A stretch of DNA of 64,000 nt, from assembly GCA_030549335.1 (NCBI GenBank), contig CM060198.1, positions 45,597,353 through 45,661,352 on the forward strand, in the 5' to 3' direction. Position numbers and translations under genes: made by a program. Every line of letters begins with the position of its first letter. Position 1 is the first letter of the stretch. This stretch comes from Pontederia crassipes (taxonomy: Eukaryota > Streptophyta > Magnoliopsida > Commelinales > Pontederiaceae). Positions 25,018-36,882 of the stretch are shown here, one piece after another. The notes beneath the pieces were generated by a model. It was given only the letters and a program-made list of their open reading frames with translations, did no database searches and was not told where the DNA came from.

Positions 25018-27203
25018 ACACAAAAGATAACTATTTTTTAGTATATAAAGTTTAGTTAGGTAGGATTTGGAAAGTCGGTCTTTTAAAATTTTAGAAATAT
25101 CTAATCCATTAACCTCTTGAGGAGTAAAATGTATATATAGGATCAAATCAAATGGTTTAAGCTTTTTCCGTTTGCTTACATTTTGCCTATTAAAAGAATA
25201 AATAAAAGATTACTAACTTCAACTTTGAATTTTCGAAATTCCATCGAAGCAGGGACGGCGTTTTCTACTTGGCTCCGTCTCTGCATTGAAGACTATCTTA
25301 AAAATGTTTGTATGCTTCTGAAGTTGTTAAAAAAAATAAAAGAAAAAGTAATACGATCTTACGTGCAAATTGTTACATTATTCAAATAATGGATATTTTG
25401 AAATATCAAATACTTTACATATCACAGTTGAATGCACCAATCGAAATTAATTGCGACATCAATCACAATCCCCGGACCAAATCCCGTGCTATTTTGCTTT
25501 TTTTTTCTTTTCTGTTCGAATTCATGAGAAACAAATAGAGAAAATGAAAAAAAAAGTAGGAAAAAAGAGAGAAAAAAAGCAAGATGAAGATGATGGGATT
25601 CGTAATGTACATCGTGGGACCCACCGGCCATCGTCCACTTGCCTGCCACGGTCAACTATCTTTTGCACCCATGTCCTCGTTCGTCGTGAACGGATATTTC
25701 CTTCTTTTTTATTAAATTTGTAATTACGTGTCTCATTAATCATATTAATTAATTAAATTATCTCTGTTATATTTTATATGATTGTTTATTTATTTAATAT
25801 TGATGATGTAAGAAAAATTAGATCATATACCATTTTGAAAACACCAACCGAAAAGGTTAAACTGATCCTAACTATTTTAGCATTTTTTATTTTTTAAAAT
25901 TTAAGCTTATATTTAACTTAAAATTTAAAAATATTCCAATAAAATATTTTGACTATAAAGTTAATATTTAAATATTTAAAAAACTCATTTTATTCTTTAA
26001 AATAATATTAAATAATATACTAAGAAAAAAGTTTTAAAAAGATTTATTGATCAATTTGAACTGGATCAGTCAAATTTGACTTCCAAATTGGTTCCAATCA
26101 AATGTAATTGAATCGATTCTAATTTGTTCATGGTCGAATTTAACTCTATCCGTAAATACTTCTAATTTTAATTTCTAATTTATATATTTTTTTTACTTAA
26201 GCTCTTCTTTTAACAGAAAAAATGCATGAACGTAAAGTTGTGCCTATTAATTTATATACGGAGAAAAAAAATTAAGAGTGAATCATATTAAATAATATGC
26301 CCTTAAGTTATATTTAAAATTAATTTAGGAGGGGCCAAGTTTTAAATTTATCTTAATAATTATATAATAGATACATATAATTATATAGTATACCCAATAG
26401 TACATGTGCCCCTCCCTGCAATCGAGTATTTGAGTATGAGTTGAAAGACAAAAACAATAAGTATAAGCAAATAATTGATAATCGAAGTTAAGCATTGATC
26501 AAATTTTGGAATATTATTTTTTTTAATGTCTGCTTAGCTTAATTAGGCAGCTGAGATGCTAAATATCTACTAAATATATATAGATGACTATTAGCTTGCA
26601 ATAAAAACTCTCTTGTTCTACCACTTTGTCCAATTAAGCTAACTATATGTATAAAAACTCCTGGAGTCTTCATATTGTAATATATTATTAATATAGTCTA
26701 ATGGATATTACATGACCTTTGCAAGTGGGTTTCCATTTGCTATGGCCACAAAATGTATGCAAGGGCATAAAAAAAATGCTTTTCTTGCTCGCGCGGTAGG
26801 TGTTAGAGGACAACTAGAATTGATGCATATCTAAGCCTCCTAACATAACCAACTACAATCTTAAGCGCTATTTTATCGAATGCTAATAATTTTTTATCGG
26901 AGAGTTAAAATCATCACGTTGGTTAAAAAAAATAAACTACAACTATTTTATTTCTTTCAACTTTGAATTAGTCGAACACTAATAACTTCGAGAGTTAAAA
27001 TCATCACGTTGGTTAAAAAAATAAACTACAACTATTTTATTTCTTTCAACTTTGAATTAGTCGAACACTAATAACTTCGAAATCTCCTATATAATGGAGC
27101 AGGCACAAAAAATGTGCCCCCTAACACAATCTGTGTTTGAACATATGCCCTTCGACTATTGTCACTTTAAAAAATTTATTGTTATTTTATTTTATTTCAC
27201 AAG
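25018..27203. other. Intergenic DNA, no gene seen
   Basis: AT-rich. Frames at 25183-25743 are short, Lys- or Phe-rich and overlap on both strands without similarity to anything I know. A tandem duplication lies at 26901-27079. No RNA gene was recognised. Confidence 0.65.
26901..27079. repeat. Two-copy tandem duplication, 90-bp unit
   Basis: The segment opening AGAGTTAAAATCATCACG at 26901 is repeated at 26991. The two copies differ mainly by one A in the homopolymer, so the duplication looks recent. Confidence 0.9.
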
Positions 27204-29666
27204 TGTAATAAATTCGAAAATTCATTCTAAAAGTTTTGATCATTTAGAATAATTTCGCGTTATTAGCATGTTCCTCATATATCATTTAACAGCGAAAGAC
27301 TTTAATATTTTACTAAAAGTCATAATAAATAAAACTTTATTTGAACAATATAAAATCTTTTTCAATTAATAAGTCATGGGACATCAAATAACTAAAGACT
27401 TCAGTACATAGCATCAATGTTCAGCTAGAACTTATTAGACCTAAGCATGTGCGATACTTCGTCATGAGCTTAAGCTACTATCTATTAGTTAATCTTGGTT
27501 ACCTACACGGAACTAGAATGCAGGATTACCTAATTAGAGTATGTAAAGGTCATGCATGTCATGATACCCTATCACATTACATGTGATGTATCATTTACCA
27601 TCATAATAACATAACATATAAACATGCATATCATGAACTATATCATAATTCTTACATGACATTACATAACACTTGCATTCATTCTTCATATAATATTTAT
27701 TAAATATAAACATTATGTCATACCTATTTAACTTCAGGTCCCTTATCTGCATGTACCATACATTAGAAATATGCATTCATTTCATTCATCAAATACATGA
27801 CATAATATATAATTTCATTTTATTCTCATAATCATGTACATCCTAGGAGTTTCTTCATAATTCCTTCTACTTACTTCTTAACTTTTTTTATGATTTACAT
27901 CTCCTCATGGTCACTTTATAATCCTTTGAATCTTCTTTCATTTTTCTTTTCTTTTTTTATTATGTGATCATTCATATGTCATCTTCATCCTTATCACATA
28001 ATAACATTTTGATTTTTATTTCATATCATAAGTCATACTTACGAATACAGATCATAATAATGAAAAACTTTATTCCTAGTCATCTTTAGAAACACACACT
28101 TTATGATGATGAACATTGTTTCTTGAAAAGTGCATACACGAATGCAAAGTACATACACAGATGTAGGACTTTACTTCTCAAGCTTAGGTTCCCTTGAAGT
28201 ACATACATAAGTGCTGGACTTTACTTCCGATTTTTATTTCATCATCATCATCATCATCATCATCATCTTAACATTCTTTCTTTGTCATGAGATACTTTAA
28301 TTTCACTTTCATTCTTACTTTATCTTATAACATCTTTGATCTTAACATAGTTGAAAGAATCACATCACATCATCATATATCATATCTTTAGAAACATGTA
28401 CATCATAATAGTAAGAGAATTTATTTTAAGAAATACACACACTATAATAATGAGAGATTTTATTCTGAAGAATACACACTATAATAGTGAGGGACTTTAT
28501 TTCAAGAAATACACACACTTTCTTATGAGAGACTTTGTTCCTTTGAAAAGTACATACACAAATATAGGACTTTACTTTCAGGGCTTCGATCCCCTTGAAG
28601 TACATATATAGGTGTAGGACTTTGCTTCTCAACACTGATGAGTGAGACATTCTTCTTCAATTTTAGGTGCATTATGTTTTGTAATACATCAATCATTCTT
28701 CATATTTTAGTCTAATTACGGTTGAGCATGCATTACGTATATTTAATTGTCATATACATTCATCAAGTATCAATCATAGCATAAATACTTTGAAAATAAC
28801 TTTAATCATTTCATATAATCTTCTTTTGGTCGGTCACGGCCGTGACAGAGTGGTCACGCCTGTGACCGTGACCATGGAACGATCAATTTGGCTTCTAAGT
28901 GTTGGTCACGATTGTGTTCATTAGTGTCATGACCGTGAGGTAGGATTTTTGTCCATTTGCAGGTTCAATACGGTCTGATCGTATTTTTCCCTTCTAAATC
29001 ATATTTTTTACCTTCAGGTCGTATTGATCTCGCATCAGAAAATACTAGTAGCCCGTATTAAAGCCCTCTTGCCCGTATTAACGCCCTCTAGCTCGTATTG
29101 AGTTCGCGTCTTGTATGTTTTTCAATGAAACTTTGAAAAAATGCGATACAAAGCATCCTAAAGGTAGGCATCAAAAGCACATGAAAAATATATGAAATCA
29201 TCCATTCTTTCAATTCTGGGGTCATCCTAGATCTCACAATATGGAACCCTAGCATAAGAACTTAACATAAAAATTCAAAAGCAAGAATCATATGTGAAAA
29301 CTTTTTAGATCTGATGCATAATGTAACCTTCAATCATAATCCCTACCAAGAACTAGGGTGTCCTTGAATCTCTCAATACAAACATAAAAAATATTGAGAG
29401 GAGAGAGAGGGGTTGGATCCCCTTTAGATACCTATGATCTTGTTCTTCCTAAATGTTAATCATCTTTTCTTTGTCTATGTTCTCTTCCTCTTTGCCCTCT
29501 TCTTCTTCCTTGTTCTCTTCCTTTTTCCTCCTTCTAGGTTGCAGCCATCATGTGAGAGAAATAAGAAAAGAGAGAAGAAGGAGGATTTGGGGGGTTTTCA
29601 TATTCTAGCACAGGGTTTCCTCCAAATGACTTAAATACCCTTATTAAAAAATTAGGGATCGTTACA
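27204..29666 (-). repeat. E5 3' LTR (left copy)
   Basis: 2463 bp, TGTAATAAA to GTTACA on the plus strand. It contains (CAT)n at about 28240-28267, a run of about 40-bp imperfect repeats around GGACTTTACTTC (28080-28630), a GTCACGGCCGTGAC word cluster (28830-28945) and a CGTATT cluster (28970-29110). The frames at 27591, 28351, 28426 and 29434 lie inside it and are not genes. Confidence 0.85.
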
Positions 29667-29680
29667 TCCTTTCCCCCTTA
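29667..29680 (-). other. E5 polypurine tract
   Basis: Plus strand TCCTTTCCCCCTTA; on the minus strand this is a purine run directly before the 3' LTR, the plus-strand primer site expected of LTR elements. Confidence 0.75.
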
Positions 29681-29929
29681 AAAGAAATTCACCATCGAAT
29701 TTCAATCTTACTTATGCACTCATACACTTCTCTTCATTATCTTTACATTAATCAATTCATGGTTCAACATATGGATGCGCAAAATCACATTAACATGTAT
29801 AACATTAGCATGCAAAGATTTACCTTAATCTTCCTTATTCATGTTCTGACTCACAACAACCTCCATGACGTGGACTCTACCTATAGCTCTTTGTCGTTCA
29901 TCATTTTATTTAGCCTTGCCTTTGTCCTT

Positions 29930-30780
29930 TGGATCATCACATCTATCTGGACAATCTCTAATGTAGTAGCCAATCTTACCACATTGAAGACATGCCCCTA
30001 ATTTCATACGGCATTCTCCTACGAGAAACCTATGATAGTGTGGGCAAGGTGAATGTCCTTGACCATCTCCATTTCTCTTATAAGGTTTAGAGTCCTAATC
30101 TCTTCTTTCTTACCTCTACTCTTTCTTGAACTCCTTACTTTGATCCTTCTTGGACTCTTTGTTTTTCTCATATTCCTTTTGAGTGTCAATCTCCTTGGCC
30201 AATTTGGATGCTAAGGAGATTACCTTGGACATGGTTTTAGTATCCACATACTTAACGTTCATCCTCAAGCGAGGATTCAGCCCATTCACAAAGTGATTCG
30301 CCCGCAATTTTTCATTCTCCTTTAGGGGACTATACCTCTCAAGTTCTAAAAACTTACTGAGGTATTCTTCCACTGTCATACTGCCTTGTTGCAGATTCAT
30401 AAATTCAACTTATTTATTCCCCCTTACATGTGAAGAGAGATAATGACTCCTGAAGGCCTTCTTGAAGTCCCTTCAGGTAATCTCATCTTCGTCTTCAAAT
30501 TGGGTCCTAGTCTGTGACTTCCACCAGTGATGGGTTTGGTCAACTAGTTGATGGGTAGGTAGATTGACTCTGTGTCTTTTTGAGCAATCCATAGCTCTGA
30601 ACTTTTCTATTATCACATTCAGTCAAGCTTCAGCCTTGTCTAAATCCCTATCTCCATTGAAAGTTGGGGACTGTAACTTCAAGAATCGTTCAATCCTTAA
30701 GCTTGCATTGGGTCATGCTTTCAATTAGCTCCATCTGGAATCCTGAGACATGGCCTCTAGATGAGCATCTTTCAATCCTT
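29930..30780 (-). pseudogene. E5 gag remnant
   Basis: Read on the minus strand, the frame opens near 30757 (ATG, then SQDSRWS). An open block at 30116-30400 contains MNLQQGSMTVEEYLSKFLEL, the retrotransposon gag core shared with E6 at 43386. A degenerate zinc knuckle follows near 29945-30000 (CLQCGKIGYYIRDCP, Tyr in place of His). Stops and shifts separate the blocks. Protease, RT and integrase are absent: the reading goes from gag straight to the polypurine tract. E5 could only have moved with help from an intact relative. Confidence 0.8.
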
Positions 30781-30941
30781 AACATAACAATAATTAACCA
30801 CCCTTTAAAATTAGTCAATTATAAATACATATAACATAACTTAAACATTACATACTCTTATCCTTTTATGGCTGCTCATAACAGTTGCACATGGACTTAG
30901 ACTTCTTAATATTACATTACTTAGATTTAGGTCCTAGCCAT

Positions 30942-30953
30942 GCTCTGATACCA
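30942..30953 (-). other. E5 primer-binding site
   Basis: On the minus strand TGGTATCAGAGC, complementary to the 3' end of plant initiator tRNA-Met, two bases after the LTR end. Confidence 0.88.
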
Positions 30954-31706
30954 ACTGTAATGACCCGATTATCCACTCAAAAAGTTTTGTTCGTTTAGGA
31001 TAATGTCGCGTTGTTAGCCCGTTCACCATACATCTTTTAATAGCGAAAGACCTTAACATTTTATTGGAAGTCATAATAAATAAAACTTTATACGAACCAT
31101 ATAAATTTTTTTTCAACTAATAAGTCATGGGACCTCAAATGACTAAAGACTTCAGTACATAACATCAATGTTCAACTATATCTTATTAAACCTAAGCATG
31201 TGCAACACTTCGTCATGAGCTTGAGCTGCCATCTATTAGTTAATATTGGTTACCTGCAGGGATCTAGAGTGCAGGATTATCCACTTAGAATATGTAAAGG
31301 TCATGCATGCCATGATACCCTATCACATTTGTGATGCATCATTTATCATCATAATAACATAATATATAAACATCATGCCATGAATTATATCATGATTCTT
31401 TCATGACATTACATAACACTTGCATTTATTCTTCATATAATATTCATTAAATATAAAGATTACGTCATACCTACTTAACTTTAGGTCCATTATCTACATG
31501 TACCATACATTAGAAATATGTATTCATACCATTCCTCAAATACATGACATAACATATCATTTCATTTTATTCTCATAATCGTGTGCATCATAGGAGTTTC
31601 TTCATAACTCCTTGCTACTTACTTCTTAACTTCTTTCATACTTTACATCTCCTCAGGTTACTTTATAACTCTTTGAATCTTCTTCCATTCTTCTTTTCTT
31701 TCTTTT

Positions 31707-32656
31707 GCTGAGGAAGAGTTACGGGGAGTAAAACACAAATATGCTGATTCCGCCCTTGGTTACTATATGTAATGATCGAATCATTCACGATAAATAAAAA
31801 GAAAAAGTAAGGACATTCCATTTCGACAAAAGTCCATACCCAAGTTCAATAGTTTTGCGTCCGCTATCCCAATCGTGATTTTCCTACCCCTAGAGGGAAA
31901 GGTCCTTCCCTTTTTGGAAGGTTGTGGGCGAGGAGGGATTCGAACCCCCGACACTGTGGTTCGTAGCCACGTGCTCTAATCCTCTAAGCTACAGGCCCCA
32001 TCCCGTCTCCACTGGATTTGTTCCCGGGAGTACCCTAAAAAAGAAATCTTTCCTCTCCTCAGCCATTTATTTTTCAGGTTAAGAAGATGTAAAAGCGTCT
32101 TAAACTCATCTCATATCATATTTAAACAGAAAAATAGGGGGGTCCGCTTTACTAATCTACTTTTTCAAAATCTGAAGAAGTTCTCAGAGAACTTCGCGAA
32201 TCATCTGTTAATAGTTCAAACAATGCGATGACTTCTTGGGAAGATAGATCTAAAAAAAAAGATTCTTTAGTTTCATTTTTTTACCTTTTTTTTATTTTTT
32301 ATAGTTATTTATTTTATAGTTATTTATATTTTATAGTTAGTTATATAGTTAGTTATAGTAGAATCATAGATACTAAAATAGTAGATTAGTATCTGTCCAT
32401 ACTAATCCATTTTTCCTCCATTGATTCTTTTGAAAGATGATGGACTTTATCCATATGAAAAAATTCTAAGAAAGCTAGGAATTAAAAGAGTTAGTCTTAG
32501 ATTTTGGAGTGATCAAAATCCATACAAATACAAGTGGATGTACCGAAAAAAGAAATCAAATTGGACTATTATGTTCAATCTACTATTTAGATATACATTT
32601 AATCTATATACATAAATGTTGTAAATTGGTCTAGATATAGGCTTTAGTTATATAAC
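31707..32656. other. Plastid-derived insert (NUPT-like) with trnR-ACG
   Basis: About 950 bp that is absent from the sister LTR: there CTTTTCTTTTTTTATTATG is continuous (27946-27964), here it is split between 31706 and 32657. The insert contains a plastid-type trnR-ACG with flanks that match, from memory, the trnR-rrn5 region of the plastid inverted repeat (TCTCCACTGGATTTGTTCCC, near 32005). The rest (about 32130-32640), with a small frame at 32421-32615, I could not assign; it may be a second organelle segment joined to the first. Confidence 0.72.
31925..31998 (-). tRNA. trnR-ACG: trnR-ACG, plastid-type, probably a pseudo-copy
   Basis: On the minus strand this is a 74-nt tRNA with D arm TAGCTTAGAGGATTAGA, anticodon loop CTACGAA (anticodon ACG, arginine) and T arm GGGGGTTCGAATCCCTC. 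The outermost anticodon-stem pair is C-A, and the D arm has T where the plastid gene usually has C. It sits in an organelle-derived insert inside a retrotransposon LTR, so expression is unlikely. The first base GGGCC and the 3' CGCCCA match the plastid gene. Confidence 0.85.
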
Positions 32657-34160
32657 TATGTGATCATTCATGTGTCATCTTAATTCTTATCACATAATAA
32701 TATTTTGACTTTCATTTCATATTATAAGTCATATTTAAGAACACACATCATAATAGTGAAGGACTTTATTCCTAGTCATCTTTAGAAATGCACACGCTTT
32801 ATGATGAGGGATATTGTTCCTTGGAAAATACATACACGAATACAGGACTTTACTTCTCAGACTTAAGTTCCTTTGAAGTACATGCATAAGTGTGGAACTT
32901 TACTTTTCATCTTTATTTCATCATCATCATCATCTTCTTCTTAACATTCTTTTTTTGTCATAAGATACTTTAATTTTATTTTCATTCTCACTTTATCTTA
33001 TAACATCTTTGATCTTAACATAGTTGAAAGAATCACATCACATCATCATAGGCCACATCTTTAGAAACACGTACATCATAATAGTGAGGGACTTTATTTC
33101 AAGGAATACATACACTATAATAGTAAGAGACTTTATTCCGAAGAATACGCATGAGGAACTTTATTAAAAGTAATACGCACACTTTCTGATGAGAGATTTT
33201 GTTTCTCTGAAAAGCACATACACAAATGCAGGACTTTACTTCGCGAGCTTAGGTCCACATAAGATATATACATAGGTGCAGGACTTTGCTTCTCAACATT
33301 GATGAGTGAGACATTCTTCTTCAACTTTAGGTGCATTATTGCAATACATCAATCATTCATATGAATCATTATTCATATTTTAGCATAATTATGTTGAGCA
33401 TGCATTACATATATCTAGGTGTCATACATTTATCAAGCATCAATCCATAGTTTAAATACTTTGAAAATAACTTTAATGATATCATATAATTTTTTTTGGT
33501 CGATCACGACCGTGACAGAGTGGTCAAGCCCGTGACCCTGACAATGGAACAATCAATTTTGCTTCTAAGTGTTGGTCACGGCCTTGCCCATTAGTGTCAC
33601 AGCCGTAAGATATGATTTTTGTCCATATGCAAGTTCAATATGGCCTGGCTGCATTTTTTCCTTTTAGGTTATATTTTTTGCCTTCAAGTGTATTAACCTC
33701 ATATAAGAAAATACTAGTAGCCCGTATTAACACCCTTTAGATCATATTGAGCTCGCATCTTGCATGTTTTTTTAATGAAATTATGAGAAAACATGATACA
33801 AAGCATCCTAAAGAGTCTAGAGTTGATCTATATATCAATAGGCATCAAAAGCATATGAAAAATATATGAAATCATCCATTCTTTCAATTATAGGATTCAT
33901 CCTAAATATTACAACATGGAACCCTGGCATAATAATTTAACATAAAAATTCAAAAGCATAAATCATATGTGAAAGCTTTTTGGATCTAATGCATAATGTA
34001 ACCCTCAATCATAATCTCTAATAAAGATTAGGGTGTCCTTGAATCTCTCAATCCAAACTTAAAAAATATTGAGAGGAAAAAGATGGGTTGGGCCCCCTTT
34101 ACATACCTATGATCATATTTTTTTCTCAATGTTAATTCTCTTTTTCGTTTTTCCTTGAAT

Positions 34161-34617
34161 TTTCGTTTTTAAAAAAATTAACTTCACCAATATATTGCGA
34201 TATTTAATGAGGTTTCGTAATTGAGATATATAAAAATGTGAGATCTACAACTTTTAACACGTTGGGTCTCAATCCGAATTGTTGAAATAATTCTGAACAC
34301 AGAACACGATTCATGATTAAGAGACCGGACTAAAGCATAACAAGACCCAAAAGAATTTATAATTCATCGAGAAATTATTCATGATAATGTTCAACTTACT
34401 GTATATGATATAATTGTAGGTCTCTGAATTTAATTGTATATTACTCTATTATATGCTTTAAATATGGTGATGTATATTTCTATATTTCATAAGTCTATAT
34501 CTATAAATAATTCTTTTAGGAAAGGAAAAATAAAATCTCACATTCCAAGGTTTCGGCCCAAAGCAAAAGCATTCAACCCAATTGTTCCACTTGCATCTAT
34601 CTTCTCTCTCTCTCTCT
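34161..34617. other. Upstream region of the PYL gene
   Basis: AT-rich DNA between the truncated E5 LTR and the PYL core promoter. One ACGT core (AACACGTTGGG, 34256-34266) is a partial G-box-like match. No gene is seen; the frame at 34434-34649 runs through the promoter and is not convincing. Confidence 0.55.
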
Positions 34618-34660
34618 TCCATATATATGTAGTAATATTCTCTTCTTGAGTCCCTCAGAT
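34600..34660 (+). promoter_or_regulatory. Probable PYL core promoter
   Basis: A CT-repeat (TCTCTCTCTCTCTC, 34603-34616) and a TATA-like CATATATATG (34619-34628) lie about 175 bp before the ATG. A TATA box here would place the start of transcription near 34650-34660 and leave a pyrimidine-rich leader of about 140 bp. Inference from spacing only. Confidence 0.5.
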
Positions 34661-34799
34661 CTCCTTAAAACTCACATAAAAAGTCTGCTCTCATCCATCA
34701 CTCCTTTATCCCCCTCCTCGCCTTCTCTCCTTTCCCATTTGTTCTTGCGCTAATAAAGATCCCATCTTTGAGTGGTTTGCGAGGAGGACAGCAGCAACA

Positions 34800-35522
34800 A
34801 TGTCTGCCATCGCGCCACCACCAGAGGCCTCTGTCCAGCTCCAGAGGGCAGCCGACACTGCCGGAGGCGGCTTCGAGGGTCCAGCGACCTCTCCGGCACG
34901 GGAGGTGGCGGCTATGGGACTGCCGGAGGCGGTGGCAAGGCTGCACGAGCAAGCGGCAGGGCCCGACCAGTGCTGCTCCGCGGTAGTACAGCGCGTGGCC
35001 GCCCCCGTAGCGGCCGTGTGGTCGGTCGTCCGGCGCTTCGACAAGCCGCAGGCATACAAGCACTTCCTGAAGAGCTGCCAGTTGATCGACGGCGAGGGCG
35101 ACGTCGGAACCCTGCGGGAGGTGCACGTCGTCTCCGGCCTCCCGGCGGTGACGAGCACGGAGCGGCTGGAGATCCTCGACGACGAGCGCCACGTCCTGAG
35201 CTTCCGAGTCATCGGCGGTGAGCACCGCCTAGCGAACTACCGGTCCGTGACCACCCTCCACGCATCCGAGGGCGCCTCCGCCGACGACGAGACGGTGGTG
35301 GTGGAGTCGTACGTGGTGGACGTGCCGCCGGGGAACACCAAGGAGGACACTCGTGTGTTCGTCGACACCATCGTCCGGTGCAACCTCCAGTCGCTGGCCC
35401 GGACAGCCCAGGCCCTCGCCAGACGAGTCACCGCTGCCGCCGCCGGGCCGGCCGCCGGCAGAGCGACCACCCCTGCGGCTGCCGTGGCCGTGGCCGGCAC
35501 CGCCGTGAGGGCAAGCTCGTAA
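34800..35522 (+). CDS. Abscisic acid receptor, PYR/PYL/RCAR family (PYL4-6-like)
   Basis: 240 codons, ATG at 34800, TAA at 35520, no intron, very GC-rich. Members bind abscisic acid in a START-type pocket and then inhibit clade A PP2C phosphatases, releasing SnRK2 kinases; they act in cytosol and nucleus. The fold spans about residues 45-205. Seen directly are the pocket lysine in [10 protein letters not shown] (K87), the gate loop SGLPA (112-116), a pocket glutamate E121, the latch GGEHRL (139-144), NYRS (146-149) and the terminal helix with N195. All are intact, so the receptor looks functional. Single-exon structure and a long Ala-rich N-terminus fit subfamily II (PYL4-6). The C-terminal Ala/Gly/Thr-rich tail (about 208-240) is longer than usual. 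The first in-frame ATG after the leader was chosen. Antisense frames here are GC artefacts. Confidence 0.95.
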   Translation: MSAIAPPPEASVQLQRAADTAGGGFEGPATSPAREVAAMGLPEAVARLHEQAAGPDQCCSAVVQRVAAPVAAVWSVVRRFDKPQAYKHFLKSCQLIDGEGDVGTLREVHVVSGLPAVTSTERLEILDDERHVLSFRVIGGEHRLANYRSVTTLHASEGASADDETVVVESYVVDVPPGNTKEDTRVFVDTIVRCNLQSLARTAQALARRVTAAAAGPAAGRATTPAAAVAVAGTAVRASS

Positions 35523-36335
35523 TTAGATCCTGACCCTGAGGCCTTTTCGTTTGGGGAGTTTACTACAGTCATATTGGCGTTAACTTCTTCTAAGGTCTTC
35601 TGCTCTTCTTTGCCTGCTGCGTCTCTCTTTCTCTTTTTCTTTTTCTTTTTCTTTTTCTTTTCCTTTTTCTTTCTTTCTTTCTTTTTAATTTTAATGGAAG
35701 TTTTGTGAATAATATGTTTTAAATTTTAATGTTGTCAAATTCAAATCTTGGTCATTCTGTCTGTCCCAGGAAATATATTTTCTTCTTATTTCTTTTCTCT
35801 TCCTATGGGGAAATAAGATATATACTACCGGTAGCCATACGTACAAATAAACAGAGACGATATTACCAGAACATTTTCTTAATTTTTGTAAGTTCTACAA
35901 ACAACTACAATTCGCTCATTTGACGAGGATAAAGAACAAATTAAATTAGTCATTTAGTTACCTAAATTGATTGCAACATCATTGTCACTATAACTTTTTA
36001 GTATAGATATTTATTTTTGTCCTCGTCTAATTAAATGAAATTACAGTAATATTAATGTTGAAGTAAAAAATAATCTCGCTCCTATTTGTTTATTTTGTGA
36101 AAAAGATTGCCACACGCAGGTAAACTGATTACCACAAATTATTGGTTAATTAATTTTGTCAAGACCCACCCACCAATCCATGCTCCTCAAGTCAAGGGGC
36201 CAAATATTTGACTGGCCAAAGATTATGTTACGTTCACCAACTTTATTCGTTTATATATCACACAAGTTGAAACCACTTGATCATTAATTAGTTCGCCATG
36301 CCACCACTTGGAGTGAGAAAGATTAATATCAATAA

Positions 36336-36357
36336 TGAGTTGAGTTGAGTTGAGTTG
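36336..36357. repeat. (TGAGT)n microsatellite
   Basis: Four to five pentamer units, seen directly. Confidence 0.9.
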
Positions 36358-36680
36358 ATGATTAAATTAATTAAGACATTAATTGTTGATTAAGGTGGCG
36401 GGTGGTGCAAAGTCGGAGTACTACTCGCCGTCAAATGGCTGTTTATATTGAGCCTGCCAGCCTGGCAAGGACAGCGCGCTGCACCAAATGGGCTCAATTT
36501 AATTTAATTTGCTGGTATCGAGGGAGGAAATTTATTTGCTTAGAATTATTAGCATATGGTTAATTAATATACAAAATGGTAGGGTAAAATTATTCCCTCT
36601 TTTATTTTTTATATTGAAACTTCTCATTGTCCTTTCCTTTGTTTGGTTTCTTTTATCTCTTTGCCACACATCATTCGCCA

Positions 36681-36848
36681 TCTCTCTCTCTCTCTCCCTT
36701 TCTCTCTCTGTCTCCAACTTTATTATCTGCTCTTGTGTAGTAACTATAACTGATTGGAGGATGGGGTTCCCTGCAAGTTGGCCTGCAAGTTGGAGTGTGG
36801 GAGTCATCAATGACATCCCCTATTGTGTCTCCATTAGCTCACTTGTTT

Positions 36849-36880
<32 letters not shown>
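36681..36880. repeat. Two (CT)n microsatellites
   Basis: CT runs at 36681-36716 and 36851-36880, separated by ordinary sequence. Confidence 0.92.

Positions 36881-36882
<2 letters not shown>

Larger units (their letters stand above)
27204..34160 (-). mobile_element. E5: Ty3/gypsy element on the minus strand, gag remnant only
   Basis: Two long homologous LTRs flank a 1.29-kb internal part. In element orientation the 5' LTR is the right copy (30956 to about 34160, truncated outward) and the 3' LTR is the left copy (27204-29666). The primer site TGGTATCAGAGC is perfect on the minus strand at 30942-30953. A polypurine tract (minus strand, complement of 29667-29680) touches the 3' LTR. Only gag survives between them; pol is missing. 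The gag wording matches E6, so the three gypsy elements are one family. The right LTR lacks about its last 200 bp and holds an organelle-type insert, so no target duplication can be seen. Confidence 0.87.
30956..34160 (-). repeat. E5 5' LTR (right copy), truncated, with organelle-type insert
   Basis: Homologous to 27204-29666 from TGTAATGACC at 30956. It is interrupted at 31707-32656 by foreign DNA and then continues with the same internal repeats, (CAT)n (32917-32935), GTCACG words (33500-33615) and a shorter CGTATT region. Homology fades at about 34160, about 200 bp short of the expected end. Confidence 0.83.

Noticed and set aside
25183..25743. Short frames on both strands
   Set aside because: Lys- or Phe-rich, mutually overlapping, no family resemblance and no promoter or splice context.
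28240..28630. Spaced repeats that might suggest a CRISPR-like array
   Set aside because: The units are imperfect, abut without unique spacers of constant size, and lie in an LTR of a plant retrotransposon.
32421..32615. 64-codon frame in the organelle-type insert
   Set aside because: I could not match it to a plastid or mitochondrial gene, and it is too short and isolated to call.
34698..35572. Antisense and alternative-frame ORFs over the PYL gene
   Set aside because: High GC makes every frame open; only the sense frame has a protein family match.
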